DNA from: JAYSYM01 sp964543475
Lineage (GTDB): Bacteria > Bdellovibrionota > Bdellovibrionia > Bdellovibrionales > JAMPXM01
Direction of reading: 5' to 3'
Assembly: GCA_964543475.1 (NCBI GenBank)
Contig: CAZIYJ010000002.1
Span: 62,001 to 126,000, forward strand
DNA length: 64,000 nucleotides
This document shows positions 8,583 to 17,052 of the stretch, in pieces. The notes beneath the pieces are model-generated. The model saw only the letters and a program-made list of their open reading frames with translations. It searched no databases and was not told the origin of the DNA. Both the position numbers and the translations under genes were made by a program. How positions within the stretch are numbered: position 1 is the stretch's first letter; the number at the start of each line of letters is the position of its first letter.

Positions 8583-9335
8583 TTATGCATCTTTTACAGA
8601 GGCAGGGTTAACTCCCCAAGCCTTTAGAATCTCTGACTCTTCTTCAGCCGACATTGCTTTTTTAAATCTCGCACCGGCTTGGCCTTTTACTCTGCGCTCG
8701 CAATCGGGCCACGACTTGTGCCGTAGTGCGATCCCGCCAATCACACTTAAGTAAGAGTGAGGAGCTGCCTTCGGTCCTGATTTACTCGAGTTATCAGGAA
8801 TCGGCTGATCAGGAGGAAGATCGGTAATGTTAAAGTGATAATGATCAGCAGCTCCGTTATAGAGCTCGATGTACTCGCGTTTCGAAAATGCGACTGCGAT
8901 ACGATCGCAGCGCTCATTGCCTGGGGTTCCCATGTGCCCTCGAGTGTATTTCCAGGTCACGGTGCTTTTTGATTTTTTAAGGGTGCTAACGACTTCGTAG
9001 AGCGCCTTCCAATATTCACGATTCGAAACATCTCCACCTTCGGCTGTTTTCCAATCGCGCTTCATCCACCCAAAAATCCATTGGGTAATCCCACGAATCA
9101 CGTAAACCGAATCAGTGTAAACAGTGATGTTCCCAGAGTAGCTTGCGAGGGCTCGTAATGCCTCGGTGGCGGCCATCAACTCCATCTGATTATTCGTGGT
9201 CGGCGATAAGTGCCCGCCGAGCTCGGTGACCTCTAAATCAGGAGTGCATACAATCGAACCCCAGCCCCCAGGCCCCGGATTTCCGGAGCAGGCTCCGTCA
9301 CAATAAATGATCGCTTGGTCTAATTTGGTGCTCAC
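8583..9335 (-). CDS. rnhA: Ribonuclease HI with C-terminal viroplasmin/hybrid-binding-like domain
   Basis: Residues 1-155 form a canonical RNase HI, which degrades RNA in RNA:DNA hybrids. The carboxylates are D13 (IYCDGACSGNPGPGGWG), E52 (NNQMELMAA), D75 (YTDSVYVI) and D144 (GNERCDRIA), with H134 in TRGHMGTPGN. After a linker of about 40 residues, residues 192-245 (SYLSVIGGIALRHKSWPDCE, RRVKGQAGARFKK) match the Cauli_VI/viroplasmin fold that usually sits at the N-terminus of RNase H1 as the hybrid-binding domain. Here the order is reversed. The start is GTG at 9335. It is divergent from the VTC gene. Confidence 0.92.
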   Translation of the reverse strand: MSTKLDQAIIYCDGACSGNPGPGGWGSIVCTPDLEVTELGGHLSPTTNNQMELMAATEALRALASYSGNITVYTDSVYVIRGITQWIFGWMKRDWKTAEGGDVSNREYWKALYEVVSTLKKSKSTVTWKYTRGHMGTPGNERCDRIAVAFSKREYIELYNGAADHYHFNITDLPPDQPIPDNSSKSGPKAAPHSYLSVIGGIALRHKSWPDCERRVKGQAGARFKKAMSAEEESEILKAWGVNPASVKDA

Positions 9336-9546
9336 TCGAGTACCCTAACACTCGACGCGATTTCGTCTAGGGAAATCAGGCCAAAAACTCGCGGCAATGG
9401 CGCCCTGCCAACTGTACAATTTTTGGCCACCTCTGTAGGTTTTTCCAGTGCTCAAGTCTCCAATTTCAGACCTTGCTGCCATGAGTTATATTGCTGGAGC
9501 ACTGACAGAAACCTAACAATTCCGTCAGTCCCAGAGGAGATAAACC

Positions 9547-10398
9547 GTGGAACTCAACAGCCATGCCATTGCACAGATTGATGCCGAACGTGTAGATGCT
9601 GAACGTGAACAGACTTCAAACGAAGACACAGAATCGTTTGTAAGAATCGAAGATAAGTTTGTTATCTCGAAGTCTCACCTCCCGGCATTGTTAAATCTTT
9701 TAAATTCAAATCTTGAGCCTTGTTATTTTGGCGAGAAAACTGAGTTTAATGAAATCGAATCACTTTATTTCGATTCGGCTTCTTTAAAAGTTTATCAGGA
9801 TCACTTCCAAGAAGGTTTGAACCGCTTCAAACTTCGCCTTCGCACTTATGCACCCAACGGTGTTTACCCATCTGAAAGCGAGCCAGTTCATTTGGAAATG
9901 AAACAAAAGGCTGATGGCGTTTGCCGTAAGTTCCGTTTCAAAGTTGGCCCAACTGAAAAGCAAGAGCTTCTTCAAGGCAAACCAATTCCTCCGGCATATG
10001 CTTTACGAAAAAAGAAAGCGACTCTTCGTGAGCGTCTTCTTCAAGTGAATTCAACAATCGGATTTCATAAACTTCGCCCGCAAGCACGCGTCACTTATCA
10101 GCGTTTAGCTTTCGAGCGCGATGGCTTCCGCGTGACCGTTGATGACAAAATTAAAACTGAAGTTCTCGCACCCGTTGATCAGGCTCTTCGTGAAAAAGTG
10201 ATCAACAGTCCTGAATTCCAAAAGGCAAAAGAGATGATCGCTCGCTACAACAATGGCGAAGTAGTGATCGTTGAAGTAAAACACAGCGGTTCTATTCCTG
10301 CTTGGATTCAAAATTTCTTTGAGAGCAAGCAAATCGAAACTGCAAGCTTCTCTAAGTACGCGTTCACAATTTCTCGTCACCTTTTGGAGAATAAATAA
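9547..10398 (+). CDS. VTC-domain (polyphosphate polymerase-like) protein
   Basis: The 283-residue soluble protein belongs to the VTC superfamily (CYTH/triphosphate-tunnel fold). Visible elements are VRIEDKFVIS (the ExK-type strand), ESLYFDS, FKLRLRTYA, HLEMKQKADGVCRKFRF, ARVTYQRLAF, RVTVDDKI, VIVEVKHSG and the C-terminal SFSKYAF, giving the basic and acidic residues lining the tunnel. In yeast Vtc4 this domain makes polyphosphate from ATP; for bacterial homologues the activity is inferred. The GTG start at 9547 is supported by AGAGGAGA seven bases upstream. The stop overlaps the DUF4956 start by one base (TAATG), the common genomic pairing for this family. Confidence 0.85.
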   Translation: MELNSHAIAQIDAERVDAEREQTSNEDTESFVRIEDKFVISKSHLPALLNLLNSNLEPCYFGEKTEFNEIESLYFDSASLKVYQDHFQEGLNRFKLRLRTYAPNGVYPSESEPVHLEMKQKADGVCRKFRFKVGPTEKQELLQGKPIPPAYALRKKKATLRERLLQVNSTIGFHKLRPQARVTYQRLAFERDGFRVTVDDKIKTEVLAPVDQALREKVINSPEFQKAKEMIARYNNGEVVIVEVKHSGSIPAWIQNFFESKQIETASFSKYAFTISRHLLENK

Positions 10399-11003
10399 TG
10401 TCACCATCTTCTCTGGCGGCAATGGAAGCAGCTGCGGGCTTGCCGATTACCTTTCAGGAGGCAATCGTCGACATGGGTCACTCTGCTTTGTTAGGGGCAG
10501 TTCTCATGCTTATAACGGTTTGGGCTTCGTACCAAGCTGTTGCTCCAGCCGCTTCCACTGCTGTTGTTCCCGGAGAAGAACCTGAAAGTCCAGCTGAGCT
10601 CGTTATGAGTTCAGCAAACGTAATGTTCATTTGTTTTGGTATGACGGCTGTGATGCAACTTGTGAACAACAACTTGGCCCGCGCATTCACGATAGGTGCA
10701 GCGATTGCGCTCATTCGCTTTAAAATCAAAATGAACAGCAAAGCTATTAACATGGGATTATTCTACGGAGCAGTGGTTGGAATGGCTTGCGGAGTGGATG
10801 CAGCAATTCTTGGCTACGTAGCAACAGGCTTTTTCGGTGTGCTTCAACTTATGACGCTGTTGATTTCAAAGGCCGTAGATAAGGCGACTCGATCGTCAAA
10901 CCCTAGAGCACAAGCCACCCAACAAATCTCAGTAACAAGTACTGTCGTGCTGCCGGCCACTCCACAAGTTGCCCAAGCTCCGCTATCAACTAAAGAAATC
11001 TAA
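10398..11003 (+). CDS. DUF4956 membrane protein
   Basis: The 201-residue protein has four or five predicted membrane helices and the DUF4956 signature LVNNNLARAFTIGAAIALIR followed by a basic RFKIK segment. An Ala/Pro-rich loop (residues about 50-70) follows the first helix. It is translationally coupled to the VTC gene through TAATG. DUF4956 proteins often sit beside VTC-domain genes, suggesting a membrane partner, perhaps for polyphosphate or another polymer; this is inference from gene context. The C-terminal 40 residues are polar and probably cytoplasmic. Confidence 0.85.
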   Translation: MSPSSLAAMEAAAGLPITFQEAIVDMGHSALLGAVLMLITVWASYQAVAPAASTAVVPGEEPESPAELVMSSANVMFICFGMTAVMQLVNNNLARAFTIGAAIALIRFKIKMNSKAINMGLFYGAVVGMACGVDAAILGYVATGFFGVLQLMTLLISKAVDKATRSSNPRAQATQQISVTSTVVLPATPQVAQAPLSTKEI

Positions 11004-11009
11004 TTTGAA

Positions 11010-11030
11010 GTTGGCAGTTACGCTGCCAAC
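11010..11030 (+). other. Intergenic hairpin after the VTC/DUF4956 pair
   Basis: GTTGGCAG, a five-base loop and CTGCCAAC make an eight-base perfect stem just after the DUF4956 stop. No run of T follows, so it is not a classical intrinsic terminator. It could stabilise the upstream mRNA or attenuate transcription into the acyltransferase gene 31 bases further on. Confidence 0.5.
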
Positions 11031-11061
11031 GCCTAAGATCCTGTCTTGAGGAATCTGGCAA

Positions 11062-11904
11062 ATGCTGAGTGATTTAATCAACAAAATGAGAAGCCTTGGT
11101 GAATACGAGCCGTATATGACGACGCTCCTCACACTCATGGCACCGCAAACTACTCATACTTCTGAAACTCCTCTTAAAGAAATACTGGATAGCGAGAACA
11201 AATTAGTTGTCGCTTTCAATCACGCAGCTCCTCTAAGCTGGGTGCCGGCAGCAGCCCTTATGTGTCGCGAAACAGTTCGCGCGGGAGCAGGCCATCGAGT
11301 TCCCCGAGGAATTATTGATCAGTTCTTCTTTCAATTTGCGCCGCTCAAACCCATCGCAAAATATATTTCTCAGTCAGAAGAATATTTAAACTTTGATCAA
11401 CTCGTAGAACATTTCGAAAAAGCTGAGCAGGCTGATCTAATTGTGTTTCCTGAAGGTTCGAATTGCTTTTTCGGACGCCCAGACGAAATTCAAAAATTCC
11501 GATCTCCCCGATTTATCGAGATAGCAGTTCGAACGAAAGTTCCGATTCTCATTTGCGTTCATACGGGATCAGAGATTTGGGGCCAGCCATTTAAATTTCC
11601 GCCGACCTTTAGCGCGATCATTCCTTTTCTACCACCTTGGGCGCAAAAAGGAATCGCAAACTCAGGTATGGTCACAATGCCAACTATCCCAGTGCCACTT
11701 GAAGATTTCCGCATGCACTGCGAACTCTATCGTCCAAAACTAAAAGAAGAAGATTTGTCTGACGACAAACACGAGCGCCGCGCACAACTCGTCGAAGAGG
11801 CCGAACACGTTCGCTCAATCATGATGGTAACTTTGGCATCGCTACAAGAGCAGTCGCGCGAACAAGCTAACCGCGAAAAACAAGCAAAGCTCGATAGCCT
11901 CTAA
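11062..11904 (+). CDS. PlsC-like acyltransferase family protein with altered HX4D motif
   Basis: The 280-residue protein resembles 1-acyl-glycerol-phosphate acyltransferases. The FPEGS motif (LIVFPEGSNCFFGRP) fits the phosphate-binding block III, and FIEIAVRTKVPILI fits the strand after it. Block I appears as AFNHAAPLSW: the histidine is present, but the aspartate expected five residues later is serine, which would remove the usual His-Asp dyad. Either the enzyme uses another acid or it is not an active acyltransferase. No clear membrane helix is seen; the C-terminus is a charged helix. GAGG lies about ten bases before the ATG. It follows the VTC/DUF4956 pair on the same strand. Confidence 0.7.
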   Translation: MLSDLINKMRSLGEYEPYMTTLLTLMAPQTTHTSETPLKEILDSENKLVVAFNHAAPLSWVPAAALMCRETVRAGAGHRVPRGIIDQFFFQFAPLKPIAKYISQSEEYLNFDQLVEHFEKAEQADLIVFPEGSNCFFGRPDEIQKFRSPRFIEIAVRTKVPILICVHTGSEIWGQPFKFPPTFSAIIPFLPPWAQKGIANSGMVTMPTIPVPLEDFRMHCELYRPKLKEEDLSDDKHERRAQLVEEAEHVRSIMMVTLASLQEQSREQANREKQAKLDSL

Positions 11905-11906
11905 GA

Positions 11907-12131
11907 CTAAGGCTCAGTTAACGGACTATTATCATCTCTTTGAGCTGGCTTATCAGCATCAATCACACCTAGGTCAACATCCCCAATGTCTGGATTCCCC
12001 ATCTCGAGCCGATGTGAATTACGCGCTGTACGCTCGAGCTTTTTTTCTGACTCTCGCCCGTATTGAAACTGCGCCGCTCCACTTTCTTTTAAATTCGCCG
12101 GAACGCTTCCTATATTCTTTTTATCTGCCAT
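11907..12131 (-). CDS. Small hydrophilic protein of unknown function
   Basis: The 74-residue product starts at ATG 12131, preceded by a good GCGGAGG six bases upstream, which is the main support for it being real. The sequence is polar and probably disordered (MADKKNIGSVPANLKESG, then an Arg/Lys/Glu helix and an acidic tail). No family is recognised. It converges with the acyltransferase gene, ending two bases away. Confidence 0.6.
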   Translation of the reverse strand: MADKKNIGSVPANLKESGAAQFQYGRESEKKLERTARNSHRLEMGNPDIGDVDLGVIDADKPAQRDDNSPLTEP

Positions 12132-12192
12132 GATCAACCTCCGCTTTCATACTACGAGCGGCGCCGTCAAAAAACTTTTAGATCCTGACAAA

Positions 12193-12552
12193 TTAGGTTC
12201 GAGGTTGAAAGAGGCTAAGCGCAACGCCCAAAAAGATGAGAGCAAAAGCGGCATAGTCATACTTTGTCGGCACTTGCTTTAAATAGAAGTAGCTGAATAC
12301 CGCAAAAACTAAAAATGTAATGGCCTCTTGAATTACTTTTAGCTGAGACGCTGTCAGTACTGTGAAGCCAATTCGGTTCGCCGGAACTTGCAAGCAGTAC
12401 TCAAAGAATGCGATTCCCCACGACACCAAGATCACAAGCCACAAAGCTTTGTCGGTATGCTTGAGATGCCCGTACCATGCGAATGTCATGAACACATTGC
12501 TCAAGATAAGCAACGTGATGGCTGATGAAATTGCAAATACGGGTGATGACAT
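12193..12552 (-). CDS. DUF486 / DMT-like small membrane protein
   Basis: The 119-residue protein has four membrane helices. The motifs NVFMTFAWYGHLKH, SWGIAFFEYCLQVPANRIG and TASQLKVIQEAITFLVFAVF are characteristic of the DUF486 family in the drug/metabolite transporter clan. Function is unestablished. ATG 12552 is preferred over the adjacent TTG 12555 because AAGG lies at suitable distance. It sits ten bases downstream of the merR stop, so it is probably the last gene of the pheST-ihfA-merR transcript. Confidence 0.88.
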   Translation of the reverse strand: MSSPVFAISSAITLLILSNVFMTFAWYGHLKHTDKALWLVILVSWGIAFFEYCLQVPANRIGFTVLTASQLKVIQEAITFLVFAVFSYFYLKQVPTKYDYAAFALIFLGVALSLFQPRT

Positions 12553-12562
12553 CAAAGAAGCC

Positions 12563-13111
12563 TTAAGCGAACGACTCTTTAAGTGCGCGAATATCAGAGA
12601 TCAAATTTCGAAGTGCTTGCTTCAACACCGACTGATCTTGCGCAGCCGCTTGCCAACTTCGCTCATCTTTAACTTGAGTCTTCAACTGGCGAAGCGCTGC
12701 TCTTGCACCTTCGATCGAAAATCGATCAGCGTACAAAAGTTTTTTAATAAGCATCGCAGTTTCAACATCTCGTCGAGTGTATACGCGTTGGTTGTTTTTT
12801 GATTTCTTTGGGCTCAGAGCATCGAACTCAGTTTCCCAGTAGCGAAGTACATACTGCTTCACTCCGAGGAGCTCAGCCGCTTCACCAATTTTGAATGCCA
12901 TTTTATCAGGAATTGAGTTGAGGTCCTCAACAAGCTGAGCGTCAGCTTTCGTTTTCTGAATCTTTCCGGTATCAAGAGGTGCCTCTTGAATTGAAAGATC
13001 ATCTAGTGAGAACTCAATGGCGAGCTGTTGCTGCTCACCTGATTCACTCGCGTTCACTGTCTCAATCTGCTGGCTAATCTTCGTCGCTAAGTCCTGTTGT
13101 GTCTTCTCCAT
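12563..13111 (-). CDS. MerR family transcriptional regulator
   Basis: The 182-residue protein has an unusual N-terminal polar extension of about 70 residues, then a MerR winged-helix DNA-binding domain (FKIGEAAELLGVKQYVLRYW, followed by ETEF and NNQRVYTRRDVETAM, with KKLLYADRFSIEGARAAL as the second recognition helix), and a C-terminal helix for dimerisation. No metal-binding cysteines are seen. The gene starts inside the end of ihfA (38-base overlap). The pheST-ihfA-merR order is common in proteobacteria, where the MerR-like protein is usually of unknown ligand. Confidence 0.9.
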   Translation of the reverse strand: MEKTQQDLATKISQQIETVNASESGEQQQLAIEFSLDDLSIQEAPLDTGKIQKTKADAQLVEDLNSIPDKMAFKIGEAAELLGVKQYVLRYWETEFDALSPKKSKNNQRVYTRRDVETAMLIKKLLYADRFSIEGARAALRQLKTQVKDERSWQAAAQDQSVLKQALRNLISDIRALKESFA

Positions 13112-13409
13112 TGAGCATCGCCTTTAGTACTTGCGAAGGACGGAATGTCAAAACTCGTCGAGCAGAAATTTTTATTTGCTCACCAGTTTGCGGGTTACGT
13201 CCAACGCGTTCATTTTTCCCTCTAACTACAAAGTTACCGAAGCCAGAGATTTTTACTTTATCTCCTCGTTGCAGAACTTCTTTTAAGGAATCAAAAACGA
13301 GCTCAACTAGCTCGGAAGCTTCTTTCTTGGAGAAACCAATTTTTTGGTAAACCTTCTCCACGATATCGGCTTTAGTCATCGTTGATTTCCCTAAATTCTG
13401 CCCAGCCAT
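13074..13409 (-). CDS. ihfA: Integration host factor alpha subunit
   Basis: The 111-residue protein is an HU/IHF DNA-bending subunit. TKADIVEKVYQKIGFSKKEA is the IHF-alpha N-terminus, GDKVKISGFGNFVVRGK the core sheet, and GRNPQTGEQIKISARRV the beta-arm with its intercalating proline, followed by a 20-residue acidic tail (NGEDTTGLSDED). ATG 13409 is chosen because GAGGAG lies seven bases upstream; the in-frame TTG at 13424 would translate the Shine-Dalgarno itself. The position after pheT matches the classical pheST-ihfA operon. Confidence 0.93.
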   Translation of the reverse strand: MAGQNLGKSTMTKADIVEKVYQKIGFSKKEASELVELVFDSLKEVLQRGDKVKISGFGNFVVRGKNERVGRNPQTGEQIKISARRVLTFRPSQVLKAMLNGEDTTGLSDED

Positions 13410-13490
13410 ATTCATGCTCCTCAAAGCTTCCGGTCGACTTTGGTGACCTTCATGTTCAAGGCTACCAAGTACTTGAAAACTTTCAAGATT

Positions 13491-15938
13491 TTATCGCAAA
13501 GTGACGCTGTATTTTTGCGCAACCGCAGCCACAATTTGATCTTTAAGCGTATTTACCTGTGCATCTTCGAGTGTCGCGTTCGCATCTTGGAAAATAAGCC
13601 TATAGGCAACTGACCTTTGACTAGGCTGAAGTTGACCACCTTCGAATACATCAAAAACAAACAACTCTTTTAGAAGCGGACCGCCCGTTTTTCGAATGAC
13701 CTCTTCAACAGCTGATGACGCAAGATCTTTAGGCATCACAAACGCCAAATCGCGATCGACGGCAGGCTGCTTTGATATCTGTTTGAATTTTGGAGAACGA
13801 GCAAGCGTTGACGATAACCGCTCAAGATTAAGTTCTGCGATCGCACACTCATCTCTCATCTTCCATTCACCTGATAAGCTCGGATGGAGAGTCCCCACAA
13901 AACCAACTGGCTTACCTTCAATTGTGAGGGTTGCAGTTTGTCCCGGATGCAAAAATTCAGGAATGTTTTTAGAGTCTTTCGATTGAGTCCAAGTCCATTT
14001 TGCAAAACCCAGTTTGCTAAGCGCTGCTTCGAGATGTGCTTTCAAGCGAAACACTGCGGGAGCTTGAGCTTGCTTTTGCCATAGACCAGAAGGCGCTCCC
14101 CAAAGCGCGAGCGCTAAGCGAGCTTCTTGTCCATACGACCCATCATCAGACTTGAAATGTGCAAAGCCAATTTCAAAAAGTTGGCCAGCAGTCACACCAA
14201 AACGAGCATTATGTAACACGTTTTTCAAAAGCCCCGGCGTAAGCGCCGTGCGCATGACTCCAAGTTCTTCATTGAGCGGATTTAGAAGCGGAATCGCTTG
14301 CGCGACTGAACGAAGACCAAAGTATTTGAAGCGCTCGACGTCTCCTAATACTTCAGACTGATATTTATTCCCAATAAACGCATAATTGATCGCCTGCGAA
14401 AAACCTTCGGCCACGAAAACACGGCGGATCTTTTGATTCAGTAAATATTCTGGAGCGTGGTTTGACGGCGCTACGTCACTTGGCTTGAGAGTTTCAGGAA
14501 TATGTTGATAACCGTGAAGTCGTGCGAACTCCTCAACTAGATCCATATCCATTGATAAATCAACGCGCGAAAGTGGTGGCTGAATGCTCCAAGCGCCCGC
14601 GCCTGCTTGATTAACCGTGCAGCCAAGAAGCTTCATCCACTCTTCGAACTCAGCTGACTTCACTTCGTAACCTAACCGCTGAGTCAAAGTTTCGAGAGTG
14701 ATTTTGATTTCGCCGCGCTCAAATGGTTTTGGATAAATATCGTAAGAGTCTGAAGCAATTTCGCCACCTGCAACTTCTTGAATGAGTTGAGCCGCACGGT
14801 CGCGCGCAACCGGCGCCATCTCTGGATTCACACCTCTTGAGAAGCGGTACCCTGAATCGGTATCAATTGCGAAGCTTCGCGAAACTTTTCGAACATGGCT
14901 CGGAGCAAAATACGCCGACTCAATAAATACTTCTGTCGTCGACTCATTGATCCCAGAATTTTTTCCGCCGATCACGCCAGCAAGAGCAACTGCACCCTCA
15001 CCGTCTCTGATCGTCAGTTCTTCGCCTTTAAGTTTTATCTCTTTATCATCTAGGGCTACGAATTTTTCACCGGCAGTAGCCTTCGCAACGACAATCTTCT
15101 TACCCTTGAGCATTGAAGTGTCGAATGCGTGGAGTGGCTGACCAAGCTCCATCATCACGTAGTTAGTTACGTCGACGACGTTATTGATCGAATTCATACC
15201 CACTGACTCTAAACGCTTTTTTAACCAATTAGGCGAAGGGCCAACTTTTACACCCTTAACAACGCGGCCTGTGTATCTTGGGCAAAGATCCGTGTCCTTT
15301 ACTTCAAGTGCTATCGACTTGGTCGATGCATTCGTGCCAGTTTTCAATTTTTCTGAAGGAGTCTTTACTTCTCGCTTTAAAAGAGTCGCGATTTCACGAG
15401 CAAGACCTAAATGCGAAAGACAGTCGGCTCGGTTCGGAGTCACTTTAAGTTCAAAAACAATGTCGTCAAAGCCCATGTACTCAGCAAATGGCTGACCAAT
15501 TTTTGCATCACGCGGAAGAATAACGATTCCATCTACACCCGACTCAGGAAGGCCTAGTTCTTTTTCTGAACAAAGCATTCCGCCCGATTCAACTCCGCGG
15601 ATTTTACTTTTCTTAATTTGAAAATCACCAGGTAAGACCGCACCAGGCAATGCAACAACGACACGATCATCTTGTTTATGATTTTGAGCGCCGCAAACGA
15701 TTTGATGCAAACGACCTTCGCCCGTAGTTACTTGGCAGAGACTTAAGCGATCTGCGTTTGGATGCTGGCCTTTTTCGAGGATGTGTCCAACGACAACGTT
15801 CTCAAATTGTTTTGCAAGATTGTGAATCGCTTCAACTTCAAGTCCTCCGGCCGTAAGTTTATTGGCAAGCTCCTGAGGGTTTGCGAAGTACTCTGAAATG
15901 TTGATGTAGTCAGACAACCACTTAAGTGAAATTTTCAT
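13491..15938 (-). CDS. pheT: Phenylalanine-tRNA ligase beta subunit
   Basis: The 815-residue length fits bacterial PheT. In order are the N-terminal helix (MKISLKWLSDYINI), the EMAP/tRNA-binding OB domain (VVGHILEKGQHPNADRLSLC), the B3/B4 editing domain (about 215-390), B5 (about 400-475), the class II-like core (QKIRRVFVAEGFSQAINYAF) and the C-terminal ferredoxin-fold anticodon-binding domain (KQPAVDRDLAFVMP, then SVAYRLIFQDANATL). It pairs with PheS to charge tRNA-Phe. The start ATG overlaps the pheS stop by four bases (ATGA), which couples translation of the two subunits. Confidence 0.97.
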   Translation of the reverse strand: MKISLKWLSDYINISEYFANPQELANKLTAGGLEVEAIHNLAKQFENVVVGHILEKGQHPNADRLSLCQVTTGEGRLHQIVCGAQNHKQDDRVVVALPGAVLPGDFQIKKSKIRGVESGGMLCSEKELGLPESGVDGIVILPRDAKIGQPFAEYMGFDDIVFELKVTPNRADCLSHLGLAREIATLLKREVKTPSEKLKTGTNASTKSIALEVKDTDLCPRYTGRVVKGVKVGPSPNWLKKRLESVGMNSINNVVDVTNYVMMELGQPLHAFDTSMLKGKKIVVAKATAGEKFVALDDKEIKLKGEELTIRDGEGAVALAGVIGGKNSGINESTTEVFIESAYFAPSHVRKVSRSFAIDTDSGYRFSRGVNPEMAPVARDRAAQLIQEVAGGEIASDSYDIYPKPFERGEIKITLETLTQRLGYEVKSAEFEEWMKLLGCTVNQAGAGAWSIQPPLSRVDLSMDMDLVEEFARLHGYQHIPETLKPSDVAPSNHAPEYLLNQKIRRVFVAEGFSQAINYAFIGNKYQSEVLGDVERFKYFGLRSVAQAIPLLNPLNEELGVMRTALTPGLLKNVLHNARFGVTAGQLFEIGFAHFKSDDGSYGQEARLALALWGAPSGLWQKQAQAPAVFRLKAHLEAALSKLGFAKWTWTQSKDSKNIPEFLHPGQTATLTIEGKPVGFVGTLHPSLSGEWKMRDECAIAELNLERLSSTLARSPKFKQISKQPAVDRDLAFVMPKDLASSAVEEVIRKTGGPLLKELFVFDVFEGGQLQPSQRSVAYRLIFQDANATLEDAQVNTLKDQIVAAVAQKYSVTLR

Positions 15939-16957
15939 ATTGCGAACTGCCTTAAGAATCGAAGATCGTTTTCGTTAAAGAGTCTAATGTCGTCGACTCC
16001 GTACTTAATAATTGCCATGCGCTCAATCCCAAAGCCGAATGCAAAACCTTGCCACTTTGGATACTCCACTCCGGCAAACTTAAAGACGTTTGGATTAATC
16101 AATCCGCTGCCGCCGATTTCGACCCAACCCGAGTCCTTACACATACGACAACCCTTACCTACGCAGATTGGGCATTGGCAGTCGACTTCTGCCGAAGGTT
16201 CAGTGAACGGAAAAAAACTTGGTCTAAAACGAGTCTTCAAATCTTTTCCGAAGAATTCGCGAACGAAAAATGAAATCGTTCCTTTGAGGTCAGCCATCGA
16301 AACTTTGCTGTCGATGAGCATGCCTTCAATCTGGTGAAAGTTTGGCGAGTGAGAGACATCGCTGTCTGAGCGAAACACCGGACCTACCCCTAAAATTCTC
16401 AGTGGCGGCTTTTCGCTTTCAAGAACGTGAATCTGAATGGGTGACGTGTGCGTTCTTAAAACATTCGATTCATCGACATAAAAAGTATCTTGCATGTCTC
16501 TTGCCGGATGATCTTTTGGAATGTTTAGAGCTTCGAAATTATAGCGGTCTTTTTCGATCAACGGTCCCGTACGAACCGAGTAACCTAGCCGAGATAAAAT
16601 CGAAACAATTTCTTCGGTGACGAGCGAAATTGGATGCTGGGCCCCAACCGGAACATGAGGTGCCGGTAACGTGAGGTCGAGGGTTTCACTTTGAAGCTTC
16701 TCATTAAGCTCCCCCGACTTAAGCTGCTGCTCTTTTTCAGCGTAGAGAGTTTCGAGTGCCTGCTTGACTTCATTTACAAGTTTTCCAAAAACGGGTTTCT
16801 CTTCAGCGCTGAGTTTACCCATTTCTTTCATGATGTTTGAAAAGCTCCCCTGCTTGCCGAGGTATTGAACCTTGGTTTCATAGAGCGCTTGGCTGTTGGA
16901 AGCTTTGGAAAAGGCTTGAGCGGCCTCTGCACGGATTTCTTCTAATTTTTCTTTCAT
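15935..16957 (-). CDS. pheS: Phenylalanine-tRNA ligase alpha subunit
   Basis: The 340-residue catalytic subunit shows an N-terminal coiled coil for tRNA (residues about 1-90) and the class II core: HPISLVTEEIVSILSRLGY, motif 2 (GPVFRSDSDVSHSPNFHQIE) and motif 3 (FGFGIERMAIIKYG). A four-Cys cluster, CQCPICVGKGCRMC, sits between; similar clusters occur in many bacterial PheS. It forms an alpha2-beta2 enzyme with the PheT encoded next. The promoter just upstream (extended -10) leaves only a very short leader, with no strong Shine-Dalgarno before ATG 16957. Confidence 0.97.
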   Translation of the reverse strand: MKEKLEEIRAEAAQAFSKASNSQALYETKVQYLGKQGSFSNIMKEMGKLSAEEKPVFGKLVNEVKQALETLYAEKEQQLKSGELNEKLQSETLDLTLPAPHVPVGAQHPISLVTEEIVSILSRLGYSVRTGPLIEKDRYNFEALNIPKDHPARDMQDTFYVDESNVLRTHTSPIQIHVLESEKPPLRILGVGPVFRSDSDVSHSPNFHQIEGMLIDSKVSMADLKGTISFFVREFFGKDLKTRFRPSFFPFTEPSAEVDCQCPICVGKGCRMCKDSGWVEIGGSGLINPNVFKFAGVEYPKWQGFAFGFGIERMAIIKYGVDDIRLFNENDLRFLRQFAI

Positions 16958-16972
16958 CAGGGTCCCATTGTA

Positions 16973-16981
16973 ATTATAGCA
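16973..16981 (-). promoter_or_regulatory. Extended -10 promoter element upstream of pheS
   Basis: On the minus strand the bases read TGCTATAAT, a perfect -10 hexamer with the TGn extension; no good -35 is visible 16-18 bases upstream, as is usual for extended -10 promoters. Transcription would start about 7 bases on, leaving roughly 10 bases before the pheS ATG. Confidence 0.6.
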
Positions 16982-17052
16982 GAAGCCGAAATTATTAATG
17001 ATTTCGAGGGCTTTATCAAATAAAAGTAATCCTTCTCTTGAGGATAGCTGTC

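Noticed and set aside
13440..13490. Hairpin CTTGAAA/TTTCAAG between pheT and ihfA as a terminator
   Set aside because: The loop is too small and no T run follows; the two genes appear to belong to one operon.
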